In this document: positions 57,050 to 64,000 of the stretch, piece by piece
Position numbering within the stretch: the first letter of the stretch is position 1
Layout of the letters: the number at the start of each line of letters is the position of its first letter
Assembly (NCBI GenBank): GCA_964485695.1
Contig: CAZAKZ010000001.1
Location: 1 to 64,000, forward strand
Direction: 5' to 3'
DNA from: CAZAKZ01 sp964485695
GTDB taxonomy: Bacteria; Planctomycetota; JAFGQW01
Length of the DNA stretch: 64,000 nucleotides
Made by a program: the position numbers and the translations under genes
The notes under the pieces: model-generated
Told to the model about the DNA's origin: nothing
What the model saw: only the letters and a program-made list of their open reading frames with translations
Database searches by the model: none

Positions 57050-59671
57050 CTACCGGCGGAGCGCGGATTCCTGCTCTTTCAGATCACTGATGTGCACCGT
57101 CACCACCAGGATGAGATCCGCTGCCTCCTCGGACCTGCCCTTGTGGCTGAACAGGAAGCCGAGGACCGGGATGTCGGCCAGGAAGGGCACCTCGGACCTG
57201 CGGTCGACGCTGAGGATGTTCTTCAGGCCGCCGATGACCACCGTGCCGTCGTCCGGGACGGTGACAGTGGTCTCTGCGCTCTGCACGATGAGCTCGGGGA
57301 GCTGGATCGTGACCGGCTGGGTCTGGCTGCCCAGGGTCGTGGTGATGGTGCGGATGGGCTCGATCAGATTGGCCACGGTGGGCCGGAGCTCCAGGGTGAC
57401 GAACTGCCGGTTGTTGGAGATGGTTGGGCGGACGTCCAGGACCAGGCCGTCCTGGATGATGCCCACCACGGGATCGGCGATGGACGCGGTCTGCGCCACC
57501 TCCACGTCGTAGTCCTTGATGTAGGAGATCTGGTTCACCAGCGTGATGTTGGACCGCTGGGTGTTGTAGACCGTCAGGCGGGGCGCAGTCATGAGGGTGG
57601 CCCGCTCGGTCTTCTCCACGGCCCGGAGAACCAGGTTCAGCTGGGTATCGTCCAGGAAGGCGAACGAAAGCGTGAGGCCGCCCATGGGAGAGAGCATGTT
57701 GCCGATGACCCGGTCGAAGATGTTCTCGGTACGGGCACGGTAATCTCCGTCCTCGCCGTCGTTGTAGAAGGCGCCGGAGGAGGGGCTCTGGATGTTGTTG
57801 ATGGGCAGGCCTGTGCTGCCGTTGTCGAGGCCGGCACTGGCCATGTCCTCGGCGTGGTTGGTGACGTCGTCCAGAACGGCCAGGGTGCCCTTCTGGCCGG
57901 CGCCGCCCAGGCCGCGCCAGTCCACACCGATCTCCTCCAGGAAGTTGTCCCGGACGGTGATGAACCGGGCTTCCACGGTCACGATGGACGTGGAGAAGCT
58001 CCTGAGGTTGTTGAGGAAGGTGGTGATGCTGTTCTGGACATCCGCGGTGTGGATGACCAGGAGCCGGCCCGAAGAGAGGTCCACGCTCACGCCTTCCATC
58101 TCGTCCCAGGTCTTGGTGGCGATGTTCTCCTTGATGAGCTCGATGAGGTCCTCGGCCTGGTAGGGCGGAGGCGCCTCCTCGGCGACGGCGCCGAAGATGC
58201 TGCTGCCTTCTTCATCAAACCCGGCCGCCTTCAGCCGGATCTCGGGGGGTGTGAAGTCCTGGACCGGGATGGTGAGGTCCCGGACGTCATGCACCACGGG
58301 GATGATCTTGCCCGTGGCCTTTTCGGCCTTGGTGACGAAGATGACGTCGTGCTTGAAGATGTAGCCGAACTCGGGCTTGGAGCTCATGACCGTGTCCAGG
58401 GCCACGCCCACCTTCACCTTTTCCAGGTTCAGGGGAAAGCCCAGTTCCGCGGACTGGAGCTCTTCCACGATCTCGCTGTCGATGACGAGGGGAATGTTGG
58501 CGACGCTCTTGATGAAGTCCAGGATGGCCTTCAGGTTGGCATCCCCGCTCTCGAACTGGAGCGGAATGGTCTCGGTCTTGAGCTTGTTCTTGATCTTCTG
58601 AACGGCCGGACTGTCCGCTTCGCCGTGGACCGGCGAATAGATCTTGCGGTCCAGGGTGATCTTGTCCCATTCGGTCTGGGTGGGCCACCGCAGGATGCTG
58701 GATTCGGGGATCTTGGTGGCGGCCACACTGATCCGCCAGCGCTTGAACCGCTCCTTGGATTCGGTGAGGTACTTCTTGTCGTTGAAGTGATGCCGGGCGT
58801 CCTGGATGGTCTCCTTCAGCTTCCGGGCTCTGAGGTTGGTGGGTTCCTCCTCGAGGACGTTGTCCACGAGATTCTCGGCCTCGTTGAAGCGATCCTCATC
58901 GAAACGCAGTTCGGCCTTTTCCAGGATCTTCAGGATGCGCGCCTGCTGGCGTTTCAGGGCCAGCTGCTCCTCTTCCCGGACCTTTTCGTAGGCCACCCTG
59001 CGTGCTTCCTCCTGGAGAAGCCTCTCCTCGTCCCTGGCCGCGGCCCTGGCGCCTTTCAGGCTGTTCATGGCCTGGTCCTTCAGGGCGGGCTCCTTTTCAC
59101 CGAGCAGCGGCTGCCAGCTCATGATGTTCACGGCGTGCTCGTACGCCCGGACGGCCTCACCGTATTTTCCTGCGCCCATGGCCTGGGCACCTTTTTCCAG
59201 AAGCTGGAGGACCTTGGCGTGCGCCGCCTCCAGCCGGATCTGGATCTTACGTTGCTCTCGTAGAGCCAAACTCTCCACCTCGCCGGACCGCTTTCCCAGG
59301 CGTTCCTGAACCTGCTTCAGGAGCATGCGGGCCCCGGGATGGACCGGATCGGTCTTGAGCGACTCGAGGAGAAGGGACTCAGCCTTGTCGAGGGCGCCGT
59401 CCTTCATGAGTTTCCGGGCGTCCTCTACGTAGGCCTTCATGAGAACCTTTTTACGCTCTTGGGCAATTTTGCGCCTGGCTTCCTCCTGGGATTGCGGGTC
59501 GTCCTGGTCCTGGACCAGGACGAGGGGTTCAACCCCGTCATTAATAATGCTATCGCCAGGGGACCCGGGGGAAACGGGTTCTGAATTGACGACTGCACTG
59601 CAACCGTTGAACACGAACATCGCGAGAAGTGCGCCAAGGATCAAGGCGCTGAAAGGAGCGCGTTCAAGCAT
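57050..59671 (-). CDS. Type II/III-secretion-like secretin with TPR region
   Basis: 873 residues from ATG 59671 (AAAGG 7 bases upstream). The N-terminus has a signal segment ending FVFNGC, a possible lipobox with Cys24. A helical TPR-like and coiled-coil region (about 55-300) precedes secretin N-domains (about 340-560) and the secretin channel domain (about 590-865), which closes with VPFLADIPVLGFLF and LILVVTVHI. Such secretins form outer-membrane pores for type II secretion, type IV pili or similar. No other secretion gene is in the window; an ATPase or pseudopilin cluster may be elsewhere. Followed by a strong intrinsic terminator. Confidence 0.9.
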   Translation of the reverse strand: MLERAPFSALILGALLAMFVFNGCSAVVNSEPVSPGSPGDSIINDGVEPLVLVQDQDDPQSQEEARRKIAQERKKVLMKAYVEDARKLMKDGALDKAESLLLESLKTDPVHPGARMLLKQVQERLGKRSGEVESLALREQRKIQIRLEAAHAKVLQLLEKGAQAMGAGKYGEAVRAYEHAVNIMSWQPLLGEKEPALKDQAMNSLKGARAAARDEERLLQEEARRVAYEKVREEEQLALKRQQARILKILEKAELRFDEDRFNEAENLVDNVLEEEPTNLRARKLKETIQDARHHFNDKKYLTESKERFKRWRISVAATKIPESSILRWPTQTEWDKITLDRKIYSPVHGEADSPAVQKIKNKLKTETIPLQFESGDANLKAILDFIKSVANIPLVIDSEIVEELQSAELGFPLNLEKVKVGVALDTVMSSKPEFGYIFKHDVIFVTKAEKATGKIIPVVHDVRDLTIPVQDFTPPEIRLKAAGFDEEGSSIFGAVAEEAPPPYQAEDLIELIKENIATKTWDEMEGVSVDLSSGRLLVIHTADVQNSITTFLNNLRSFSTSIVTVEARFITVRDNFLEEIGVDWRGLGGAGQKGTLAVLDDVTNHAEDMASAGLDNGSTGLPINNIQSPSSGAFYNDGEDGDYRARTENIFDRVIGNMLSPMGGLTLSFAFLDDTQLNLVLRAVEKTERATLMTAPRLTVYNTQRSNITLVNQISYIKDYDVEVAQTASIADPVVGIIQDGLVLDVRPTISNNRQFVTLELRPTVANLIEPIRTITTTLGSQTQPVTIQLPELIVQSAETTVTVPDDGTVVIGGLKNILSVDRRSEVPFLADIPVLGFLFSHKGRSEEAADLILVVTVHISDLKEQESALRR

Positions 59672-59753
59672 CGCCATACCTTTCAAAGTGGTTGGGCTCC
59701 AGGTCTGGATATCCAGCTAGCATCCAATGGGCATCGAGAACGAAACGACAGTT

Positions 59754-59776
59754 CCTTATCCAGGGACAGGATAAGG
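59754..59776 (-). other. Leader hairpin D
   Basis: Perfect 8-base inverted repeat CCTTATCC/GGATAAGG with a 7-base loop. A T-poor tail follows on the transcript, so termination would be weak. Confidence 0.55.
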
Positions 59777-60010
59777 GCATCACGAGTTGAAAGGAAGAGA
59801 GGTGCCATCTTTTGCGCGCGACCGCAACGACCTTGGACCCCGAGCGTCTCCTCAAGGCCCATGGCGGCAGCCTCATGCAAGGGTAGGTTACTAACAGCCC
59901 CTTCTTCAAACAGAGGTACCCGGACCGCACACGGGTCGAGTACCGCTGCCCGTAAGTCTTCGCGTAACGCTCTCTTATCCCTTTTTTCTTAACCTGATTT
60001 AGAGGCGCGG

Positions 60011-60040
60011 ATTATAGCAGAGCGGAAAATGTAGAGTCAA
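60011..60040 (-). promoter_or_regulatory. Strong promoter of the secretin leader
   Basis: Minus-strand -35 TTGACT (60040-60035) and consensus -10 TATAAT (60016-60011) with an 18-base spacer; the best promoter match I found in the window. Confidence 0.75.
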
Positions 60041-60202
60041 CAAAAAAGGTTTTCTCCCAGGCGATTGTAACTTCTTTCTGAAAAGGGGGTTGGGGGACTA
60101 TTTTTATGGCTGTTTGGCCCCGGTAAAGAAATGGACCGGACGCTGTCCCCTCCGAAGAGAGAATTCTCCTGAATTTCCCGCAACCTCGGGTCCGCGTGGC
60201 CG

Positions 60203-62128
60203 TCACGGTTTCTTCTTCCGGTTTTCCACCTTTCGCTTCAGCAGAAGCCGGTCGATCTCCTCTCGTTGCATCCGGAGCATCTTGCCATGGGGAAATCGCT
60301 TCAGCCCTTCCCGGTTCTCCAGGTCCGCCCTGTCCAGGTCGGCGAGGGTCGAGGGAGGAAGATAAGCCTGGGCCAGGAAGAAGCGGGTTTCGTTGTTCTC
60401 GTATCCATTCAGAATGATCTCCTCTGCGCCCACGACCACGGGTTTCGGGTCGTTCAGGAGGAGGAAGCAAAGGAACAGCAGGTTCTGTGCCCCCTTGTGC
60501 TGGGGGCGGCGGTTCAGCACCTTCATGAATTGCTTCTTGGCTCTTTCGAGGTGGTCCACGAGGACTTCGGGCCGGGCACCGGGCTTTTTCCCCAGGACCT
60601 TGCTGAGGTTTCGATGGGTCCTCCCACACCAGTAGCGGTAGCTCGGATTGTCGGGGTCCCGCTTCAGGAGGATGTCCAGGAGGTCCAGGGCCTTGTGCAG
60701 GGAGGCGGGCTTCCTGGAGAAGGAGAGTTGCTTGGCCTTCTCGAAGGCGGTGACGTCTCCCACGGCTTCCATGGGAATCCTGCGTTTGCCGACGAGGTGC
60801 GCGTCCTTCTTAAGGGTGGGACCTGCATGGGGTGCCTGGAGGTACCCCGGGGGGGCGTTCAAGGCACCGCTTCCACCCGGCGGGGGGGCACCGAAGGAGC
60901 CCACGAGTCGGGCCAGCGCGATGCGGAGGGGCCGCACTCGTTCCGATTCCTTCAGGGACAGGTCTGTCAACTCGCCGGGATCCTTGGACAGGTCGAAGAG
61001 CCGCACCGCCTTGTCGGCCTCGATGAGGAGTTCAGGCCCCAGGCGCACACACCGCAGGGGGGCCCATCCGAAGTGGAGGAAATCGTACAAGCTCTCTCCG
61101 TACAGGGGCCGACGAGCGGGCATGGATTCTTCCCCCTTCAGGGCCCGGAGGAGACTCAGGCCCGAGACCCGGGGCGGTTTTGCGTCCAGGAGGTGGTAGA
61201 GCGTGGGCGCCAGGTCCACCAGGCCGACGGGCTCCCGGATCGTGCGCCCCCCTTTCCAGCCCTTCGGCCAGGCAAAGATGAGGGGGACCCGCAGGGTGCT
61301 CCCGTGGACCAGATGGGCGTGGGTCTGCTCGTTGTGCTCGCCCAGGCCCTCGCCATGGTCCGAGGTGGCGATGACCACGGTGTCGTCGAGGCGCCCCGCG
61401 TCCTCGAGGATCTTCAGCAAGCGGCCCACGCAGGCGTCCACGTAGGCCACCTCTGCCGCATACGGGTGGTCCGGAAACCGGGAAGCATGGGGTTCCGGTG
61501 CCTGGTAGGGGTGGTGGGGATCGAAGAGGTGAACCCAGAGGAAGAAGGGCTTGCGAGAGGACAGCATGGCCTTCAGCCACATTCCAGCCACCCGCACCGT
61601 CTCTCCGCCGCGTCGCTCCGGGGGAGTCAGGCGGCTCGGGCTCTCGTTGGTGTGGGCGTTGTAGAGTCCAAATCCGCGTCGCAGTCCCCATTTCTCGGCC
61701 ACGGGTTCGGCCGAGACAAAGGCTGCTGTGTTGTAGCCCCGCTCCTGGAAGGCCGTAGTGACCACCGGGATGGACGGCGAGAGGGCCCGGGGGCTGTTGT
61801 CCCGAAGGCCGTGCTCCGGCGGGTAGAGGCCCGTGAAGAGGGTGGCGTGGCTGGGCAGGGTGATGGGGCACGGAGCCAGGGCGTTCTCGAACCGCACCCC
61901 GCGCCGGGCGAGGCGGTCGAGGACCGGCGTGGGATCTCCCTTTGCCCCGTAGCAGCCCAGGGCATCGGCCCGGGTGGTGTCCAGGGTGAAGAGAAGGATA
62001 CAGGGGGGGGCTTCGTCCCCGGGAACAGGGGAGGCAGCGCTCCGAGTGGATACGAGGACCAGCCCCAGGAGGAGGGCCACCGGGACTCCACCGCTGTGCA
62101 AGAAGGTATTTCGGAGAAGGTGCAGCAT
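60203..62128 (-). CDS. Sulfatase-fold hydrolase with Thr nucleophile and C-terminal TPRs
   Basis: 641 residues. Signal peptide (about 12-32), alkaline-phosphatase/sulfatase fold (about 40-390): metal Asp50-Thr51 in LDTTRADALG, the nucleophile segment ITLPSHATLFTG with Thr90 where sulfatases carry Cys or Ser for formylglycine, and TSDHGEGLGEH near residue 265. The C-terminal 180 residues are TPR-like (about 460-600). Lacking Cys or Ser it is not a classical sulfatase; phosphodiesterase or phospho-transfer activity is more likely. It is the last gene of a leftward operon led by exbB and exbD. Confidence 0.87.
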   Translation of the reverse strand: MLHLLRNTFLHSGGVPVALLLGLVLVSTRSAASPVPGDEAPPCILLFTLDTTRADALGCYGAKGDPTPVLDRLARRGVRFENALAPCPITLPSHATLFTGLYPPEHGLRDNSPRALSPSIPVVTTAFQERGYNTAAFVSAEPVAEKWGLRRGFGLYNAHTNESPSRLTPPERRGGETVRVAGMWLKAMLSSRKPFFLWVHLFDPHHPYQAPEPHASRFPDHPYAAEVAYVDACVGRLLKILEDAGRLDDTVVIATSDHGEGLGEHNEQTHAHLVHGSTLRVPLIFAWPKGWKGGRTIREPVGLVDLAPTLYHLLDAKPPRVSGLSLLRALKGEESMPARRPLYGESLYDFLHFGWAPLRCVRLGPELLIEADKAVRLFDLSKDPGELTDLSLKESERVRPLRIALARLVGSFGAPPPGGSGALNAPPGYLQAPHAGPTLKKDAHLVGKRRIPMEAVGDVTAFEKAKQLSFSRKPASLHKALDLLDILLKRDPDNPSYRYWCGRTHRNLSKVLGKKPGARPEVLVDHLERAKKQFMKVLNRRPQHKGAQNLLFLCFLLLNDPKPVVVGAEEIILNGYENNETRFFLAQAYLPPSTLADLDRADLENREGLKRFPHGKMLRMQREEIDRLLLKRKVENRKKKP

Positions 62129-62166
62129 GAGTCAGCCCTCTCAAGACGCCGGAAGCCGGGCTACAT

Positions 62167-62613
62167 TCACCTGCTTCGACTGTTTTTACGTAGGGACGAC
62201 CGGGCGAATTCCAGCCGGGTGATCCCGGCCCGGGTACAGATGGTCACGAGGCGCGTGACATAGGTGTGAGGCACACGGGGATGGATGTCAAGCACGCCCT
62301 CCTTGGCGGGCGGTTCGTCGTTCAGGGCCTGGACCCTCTCGCGCACCGCGGACGTGGCCTCCGGAAGGTATCCGATGCGGTTCCCGTCCACGGAGCATAC
62401 GCATCGGTCTTCCTCCATGAAGAGCTTGAGGGAGATCTTCCGGAGGTGGATGTCCACCCGGGTCTCGGACACAGGCGCCGGGGATCGCGGAACCGATGCG
62501 GCATCGGAGGGGAGGGGAGATCGGGGCGGTGGACGGTCCGACCCGCAGCCCTGGAATCCCAGGAGGGCGAGGAGGAGTCCCGGCAGGAGGGTGGGGAGAC
62601 GGTTTGTTTTCAT
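62167..62613 (-). CDS. Lipoprotein resembling the ExbD periplasmic domain
   Basis: 148 residues from ATG 62613 (AGAGGA directly upstream). A signal ending LLGFQGC gives a probable lipobox with Cys23. The mature part (about 60-145) follows the periplasmic domain of the ExbD gene two genes upstream: shared positions include CVCSVDGNRIGYLP against CICYINGKPLGIMP, and HPRVPHTYVTRLVTICTRA against DPKVPHKYVVSIVDECMRA. Unlike ExbD it has no membrane helix. It may dock to the ExbB/ExbD channel from the lipid side. Confidence 0.8.
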   Translation of the reverse strand: MKTNRLPTLLPGLLLALLGFQGCGSDRPPPRSPLPSDAASVPRSPAPVSETRVDIHLRKISLKLFMEEDRCVCSVDGNRIGYLPEATSAVRERVQALNDEPPAKEGVLDIHPRVPHTYVTRLVTICTRAGITRLEFARSSLRKNSRSR

Positions 62614-62730
62614 GTCCTCTTTGCGGCCACGCTCCGGGATCAAAAAAGCAGGAGAAATCGGCGCCGCCGGGCGCCGATCCTCCTGCTCGAGTGGATCTTC
62701 AGTGGTTCTGCCTGGAATCGATTCTGGAAG

Positions 62731-63207
62731 CTATTTCTTCTTGGCCTTCTTCTTTTTCAGTTCGGGCAGCGCACCCGTGAAGGTGATCTCGGCCAGTTTT
62801 GCCCGCATGCATTCATCCACGATGGACACCACGTACTTGTGGGGTACCTTCGGATCCGGGTCGATCTCGGCCGGACTATTCTCGCTGGCCGTCTTCAGCC
62901 GATGGATTGTCTTGTAGGCCTTGGTGGCGGCAGTGGGCATGATGCCCAGGGGCTTTCCGTTGATGTAGCAGATGCAGTCCGCACCACGCAAGCTGAGCTT
63001 GATGCGAATTTTCTCCACGGGTTCGAGTTCCTCGAAGTGGGTGTTCAATCCCTTGTCGGTGGGGAGGTACGTAGCGAGCTTGTTCTCGAGGATCTTGAAC
63101 TTGAGCGTGCACATGAAGAAGATCAGCAGAAGGAAGACCACATCGATCATCGGCGTGAACTCCATGGTGATGTCACGCTTCATGGCGCGCTGATTGCTAG
63201 ATGCCAT
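62731..63207 (-). CDS. exbD: ExbD/TolR-family protein
   Basis: 158 residues from ATG 63207 (GAAAGGAGGAG upstream). The N-terminal helix holds the proton-relevant Asp in TPMIDVVFLLLIFFM (about 18-32), followed by the periplasmic domain (about 60-145) and a Lys-rich tail. Functions with ExbB as a proton-driven stator that powers outer-membrane events. It lies 14 bases after the second exbD gene on the same strand. Confidence 0.92.
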   Translation of the reverse strand: MASSNQRAMKRDITMEFTPMIDVVFLLLIFFMCTLKFKILENKLATYLPTDKGLNTHFEELEPVEKIRIKLSLRGADCICYINGKPLGIMPTAATKAYKTIHRLKTASENSPAEIDPDPKVPHKYVVSIVDECMRAKLAEITFTGALPELKKKKAKKK

Positions 63208-63221
63208 GATCTCCTCCTTTC

Positions 63222-63692
63222 TCAATCCTCATCGGGTTTGATCTCGGCTGCGGCCAGCAGCACCTTGTAGATTTGAATGTCCTTGTCGGCGCAGATCTGC
63301 ATGACCTGCTGGACCATCCTGAAGGGGGCATCCTTGTCGCAGCGGATCAGGATCGGGATCTCCGAGAACTTGGTCTTCCTGTTGATCCTGCTCCGGGCAA
63401 TGGGATACATCCAGGTCTTGAGTTCGTCGAGGGTGTACGGTTTCTGCTTCACGTAGATCTCGCTCATCTCGTCATCCTCGTCCCAGGTGATGTTGACGGT
63501 GATGCGGTTCTTCTCGGGCTTCTTGTCGGGCTCTCCCATCTCGGATTTGGGCAGCTGGAGTTTCACCAGGTCCTTCTGCGTCAGGTCCACCACGATCATG
63601 AAGAACACGATGAGCAAGAACACCACATCGATCATGGGCGTCATGTTGATCTCGAGCGGTTCAGGCTCGTTGTCGGCTTTGGTCAACTTCAT
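63222..63692 (-). CDS. exbD: ExbD/TolR-family protein, second copy
   Basis: 156 residues. N-terminal helix with MTPMIDVVFLLIVFFM containing the conserved Asp (about 22), then a periplasmic domain (about 55-150) of a type different from the other copy. The charged segment between helix and domain is rich in Asp and Glu. Adjacent exbD pairs are common in ExbB/ExbD operons outside Proteobacteria. Confidence 0.92.
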   Translation of the reverse strand: MKLTKADNEPEPLEINMTPMIDVVFLLIVFFMIVVDLTQKDLVKLQLPKSEMGEPDKKPEKNRITVNITWDEDDEMSEIYVKQKPYTLDELKTWMYPIARSRINRKTKFSEIPILIRCDKDAPFRMVQQVMQICADKDIQIYKVLLAAAEIKPDED

Positions 63693-63717
63693 TCGAGAGC
63701 CTCCTTAGTCAGTATTC

Positions 63718-64000
63718 TCAGTCCGTGGGACGGAACTTGTCGAAAAGCTCTCCTGTCAAGGCGCCGATCTCGAGTACGAGCATCACGACCTTGTTTCTGA
63801 AGTAGAAGAAGAAAACCATGGTCGGGATGGCGACGAGCAACCCGAGGAAGGTGGTCACGAGCGCCATGGAAATACCGATGGCCAGGTCGCCGGGGTCGGC
63901 CGCACCCTTCTTCTCGGCGATGATGGTGAAGGCGATGATCATGCCGAACACGGTTCCGAACAGGCCGAGCATGGGGGCGATGGTGCCGATGAGCGACAGG
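63718..64000 (-). CDS. exbB: MotA/TolQ/ExbB-family proton channel, C-terminal part
   Basis: Only the last 93 codons are inside the window; the start lies beyond position 64000. The visible part has LSLIGTIAPMLGLFGTVFGM, the hallmark helix of ExbB, followed by GISMALVTTFLGLLVAIP and a last helix FFFYFRN. It is the first visible gene of the leftward exbB-exbD-exbD-lipoprotein-hydrolase operon. Confidence 0.93.
   Translation of the reverse strand, partial: LSLIGTIAPMLGLFGTVFGMIIAFTIIAEKKGAADPGDLAIGISMALVTTFLGLLVAIPTMVFFFYFRNKVVMLVLEIGALTGELFDKFRPTD

Larger units (their letters stand above)
59672..60202. other. Structured leader region of the secretin gene
   Basis: About 530 bases. A strong leftward promoter (60011-60040) starts transcription near 60004, some 330 bases before the secretin ATG. 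On the transcript four hairpins can form in series: A (59944-59915, GGUAC/GUACC outside, GACC/GGUC inside), B (59859-59829, seven-pair outer stem with inner GAC/GUC), C (59827-59812, UUGCG/CGCAA) and D (59776-59754, CCUUAUCC/GGAUAAGG). Either a regulatory leader or a separate small RNA. No open frame of merit; the rest (60041-60202) has nothing visible. Confidence 0.55.

Noticed and set aside
59664..59930. Open frame of 88 codons upstream of the secretin gene
   Set aside because: No recognisable protein pattern; it lies within the structured leader and overlaps the hairpins.

Overview
The window is GC-rich, densely coded bacterial chromosome with no insertion sequence, prophage, CRISPR array or rRNA. 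The lineage is most likely Planctomycetota or a close relative. This is inferred from protein style rather than a marker gene: HEAT- and PDZ-repeat secreted proteins, a giant Ser/Thr-kinase/TPR/histidine-kinase hybrid, TPR proteins carrying RNA polymerase alpha C-terminal domains, a DXS with a GDA cofactor motif, and a 752-residue GreA with a long N-terminal extension of the kind known from spirochaetes. Housekeeping genes look intact and vertically inherited. I did not compute base composition. || Layout: (1) 1-2.6 kb: a Xer recombinase and two secreted or anchored proteins. (2) 3.1-12.1 kb: a rightward block of rny, a YmdB-type phosphoesterase, ispA, dxs, a DUF58 protein, a BatA-like vWA protein and a degenerate ADP-ribosylglycohydrolase-fold protein. 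(3) 12.4-21.7 kb: a membrane protein, an NhaC antiporter, asnS, the giant GreA (convergent with asnS), a HEAT/TPR lipoprotein candidate and a small secreted protein. (4) 21.7-31.3 kb: the 1863-residue kinase hybrid, mnmG, ruvA and the TPR protein with two alpha CTDs. (5) 32-36.1 kb: a triple-PDZ secreted protein, then an ECF sigma factor, a zinc-finger anti-sigma factor and an HtrA-like protein that has lost catalytic His and Asp. (6) 36.2-40 kb, leftward: tRNA-Gly(GCC), tig, clpP and clpX. (7) 40.3-47.7 kb: a TPR protein, a YfhO-type and a GT-C-type membrane protein pair, coaD and ridA. (8) 47.9-54 kb: a complete peptide ABC importer operon whose second permease has an unusual insertion. (9) 54.2-64 kb: a large exported protein of unknown function, a HAD phosphatase, a TPR-secretin behind a strong promoter with a structured leader, and a leftward operon of exbB (cut by the window edge), two exbD genes, a lipoprotein resembling the ExbD periplasmic domain, and a sulfatase-fold enzyme with a Thr nucleophile and TPRs. 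|| How they fit together: rny (mRNA decay) sits with isoprenoid synthesis (ispA and dxs supply prenyl precursors). tig, clpP and clpX form the usual protein-quality block. The sigma/anti-sigma/pseudoprotease trio looks like an envelope-stress relay in which the HtrA-like member probably binds rather than cuts. The ExbBD-type operon next to a secretin suggests proton-motive-force-driven envelope work. The least conventional elements are the TPR/alpha-CTD protein, the pseudo-HtrA, the ExbD-like lipoprotein and the structured leader of the secretin gene; the best candidates for undescribed biology are among these.
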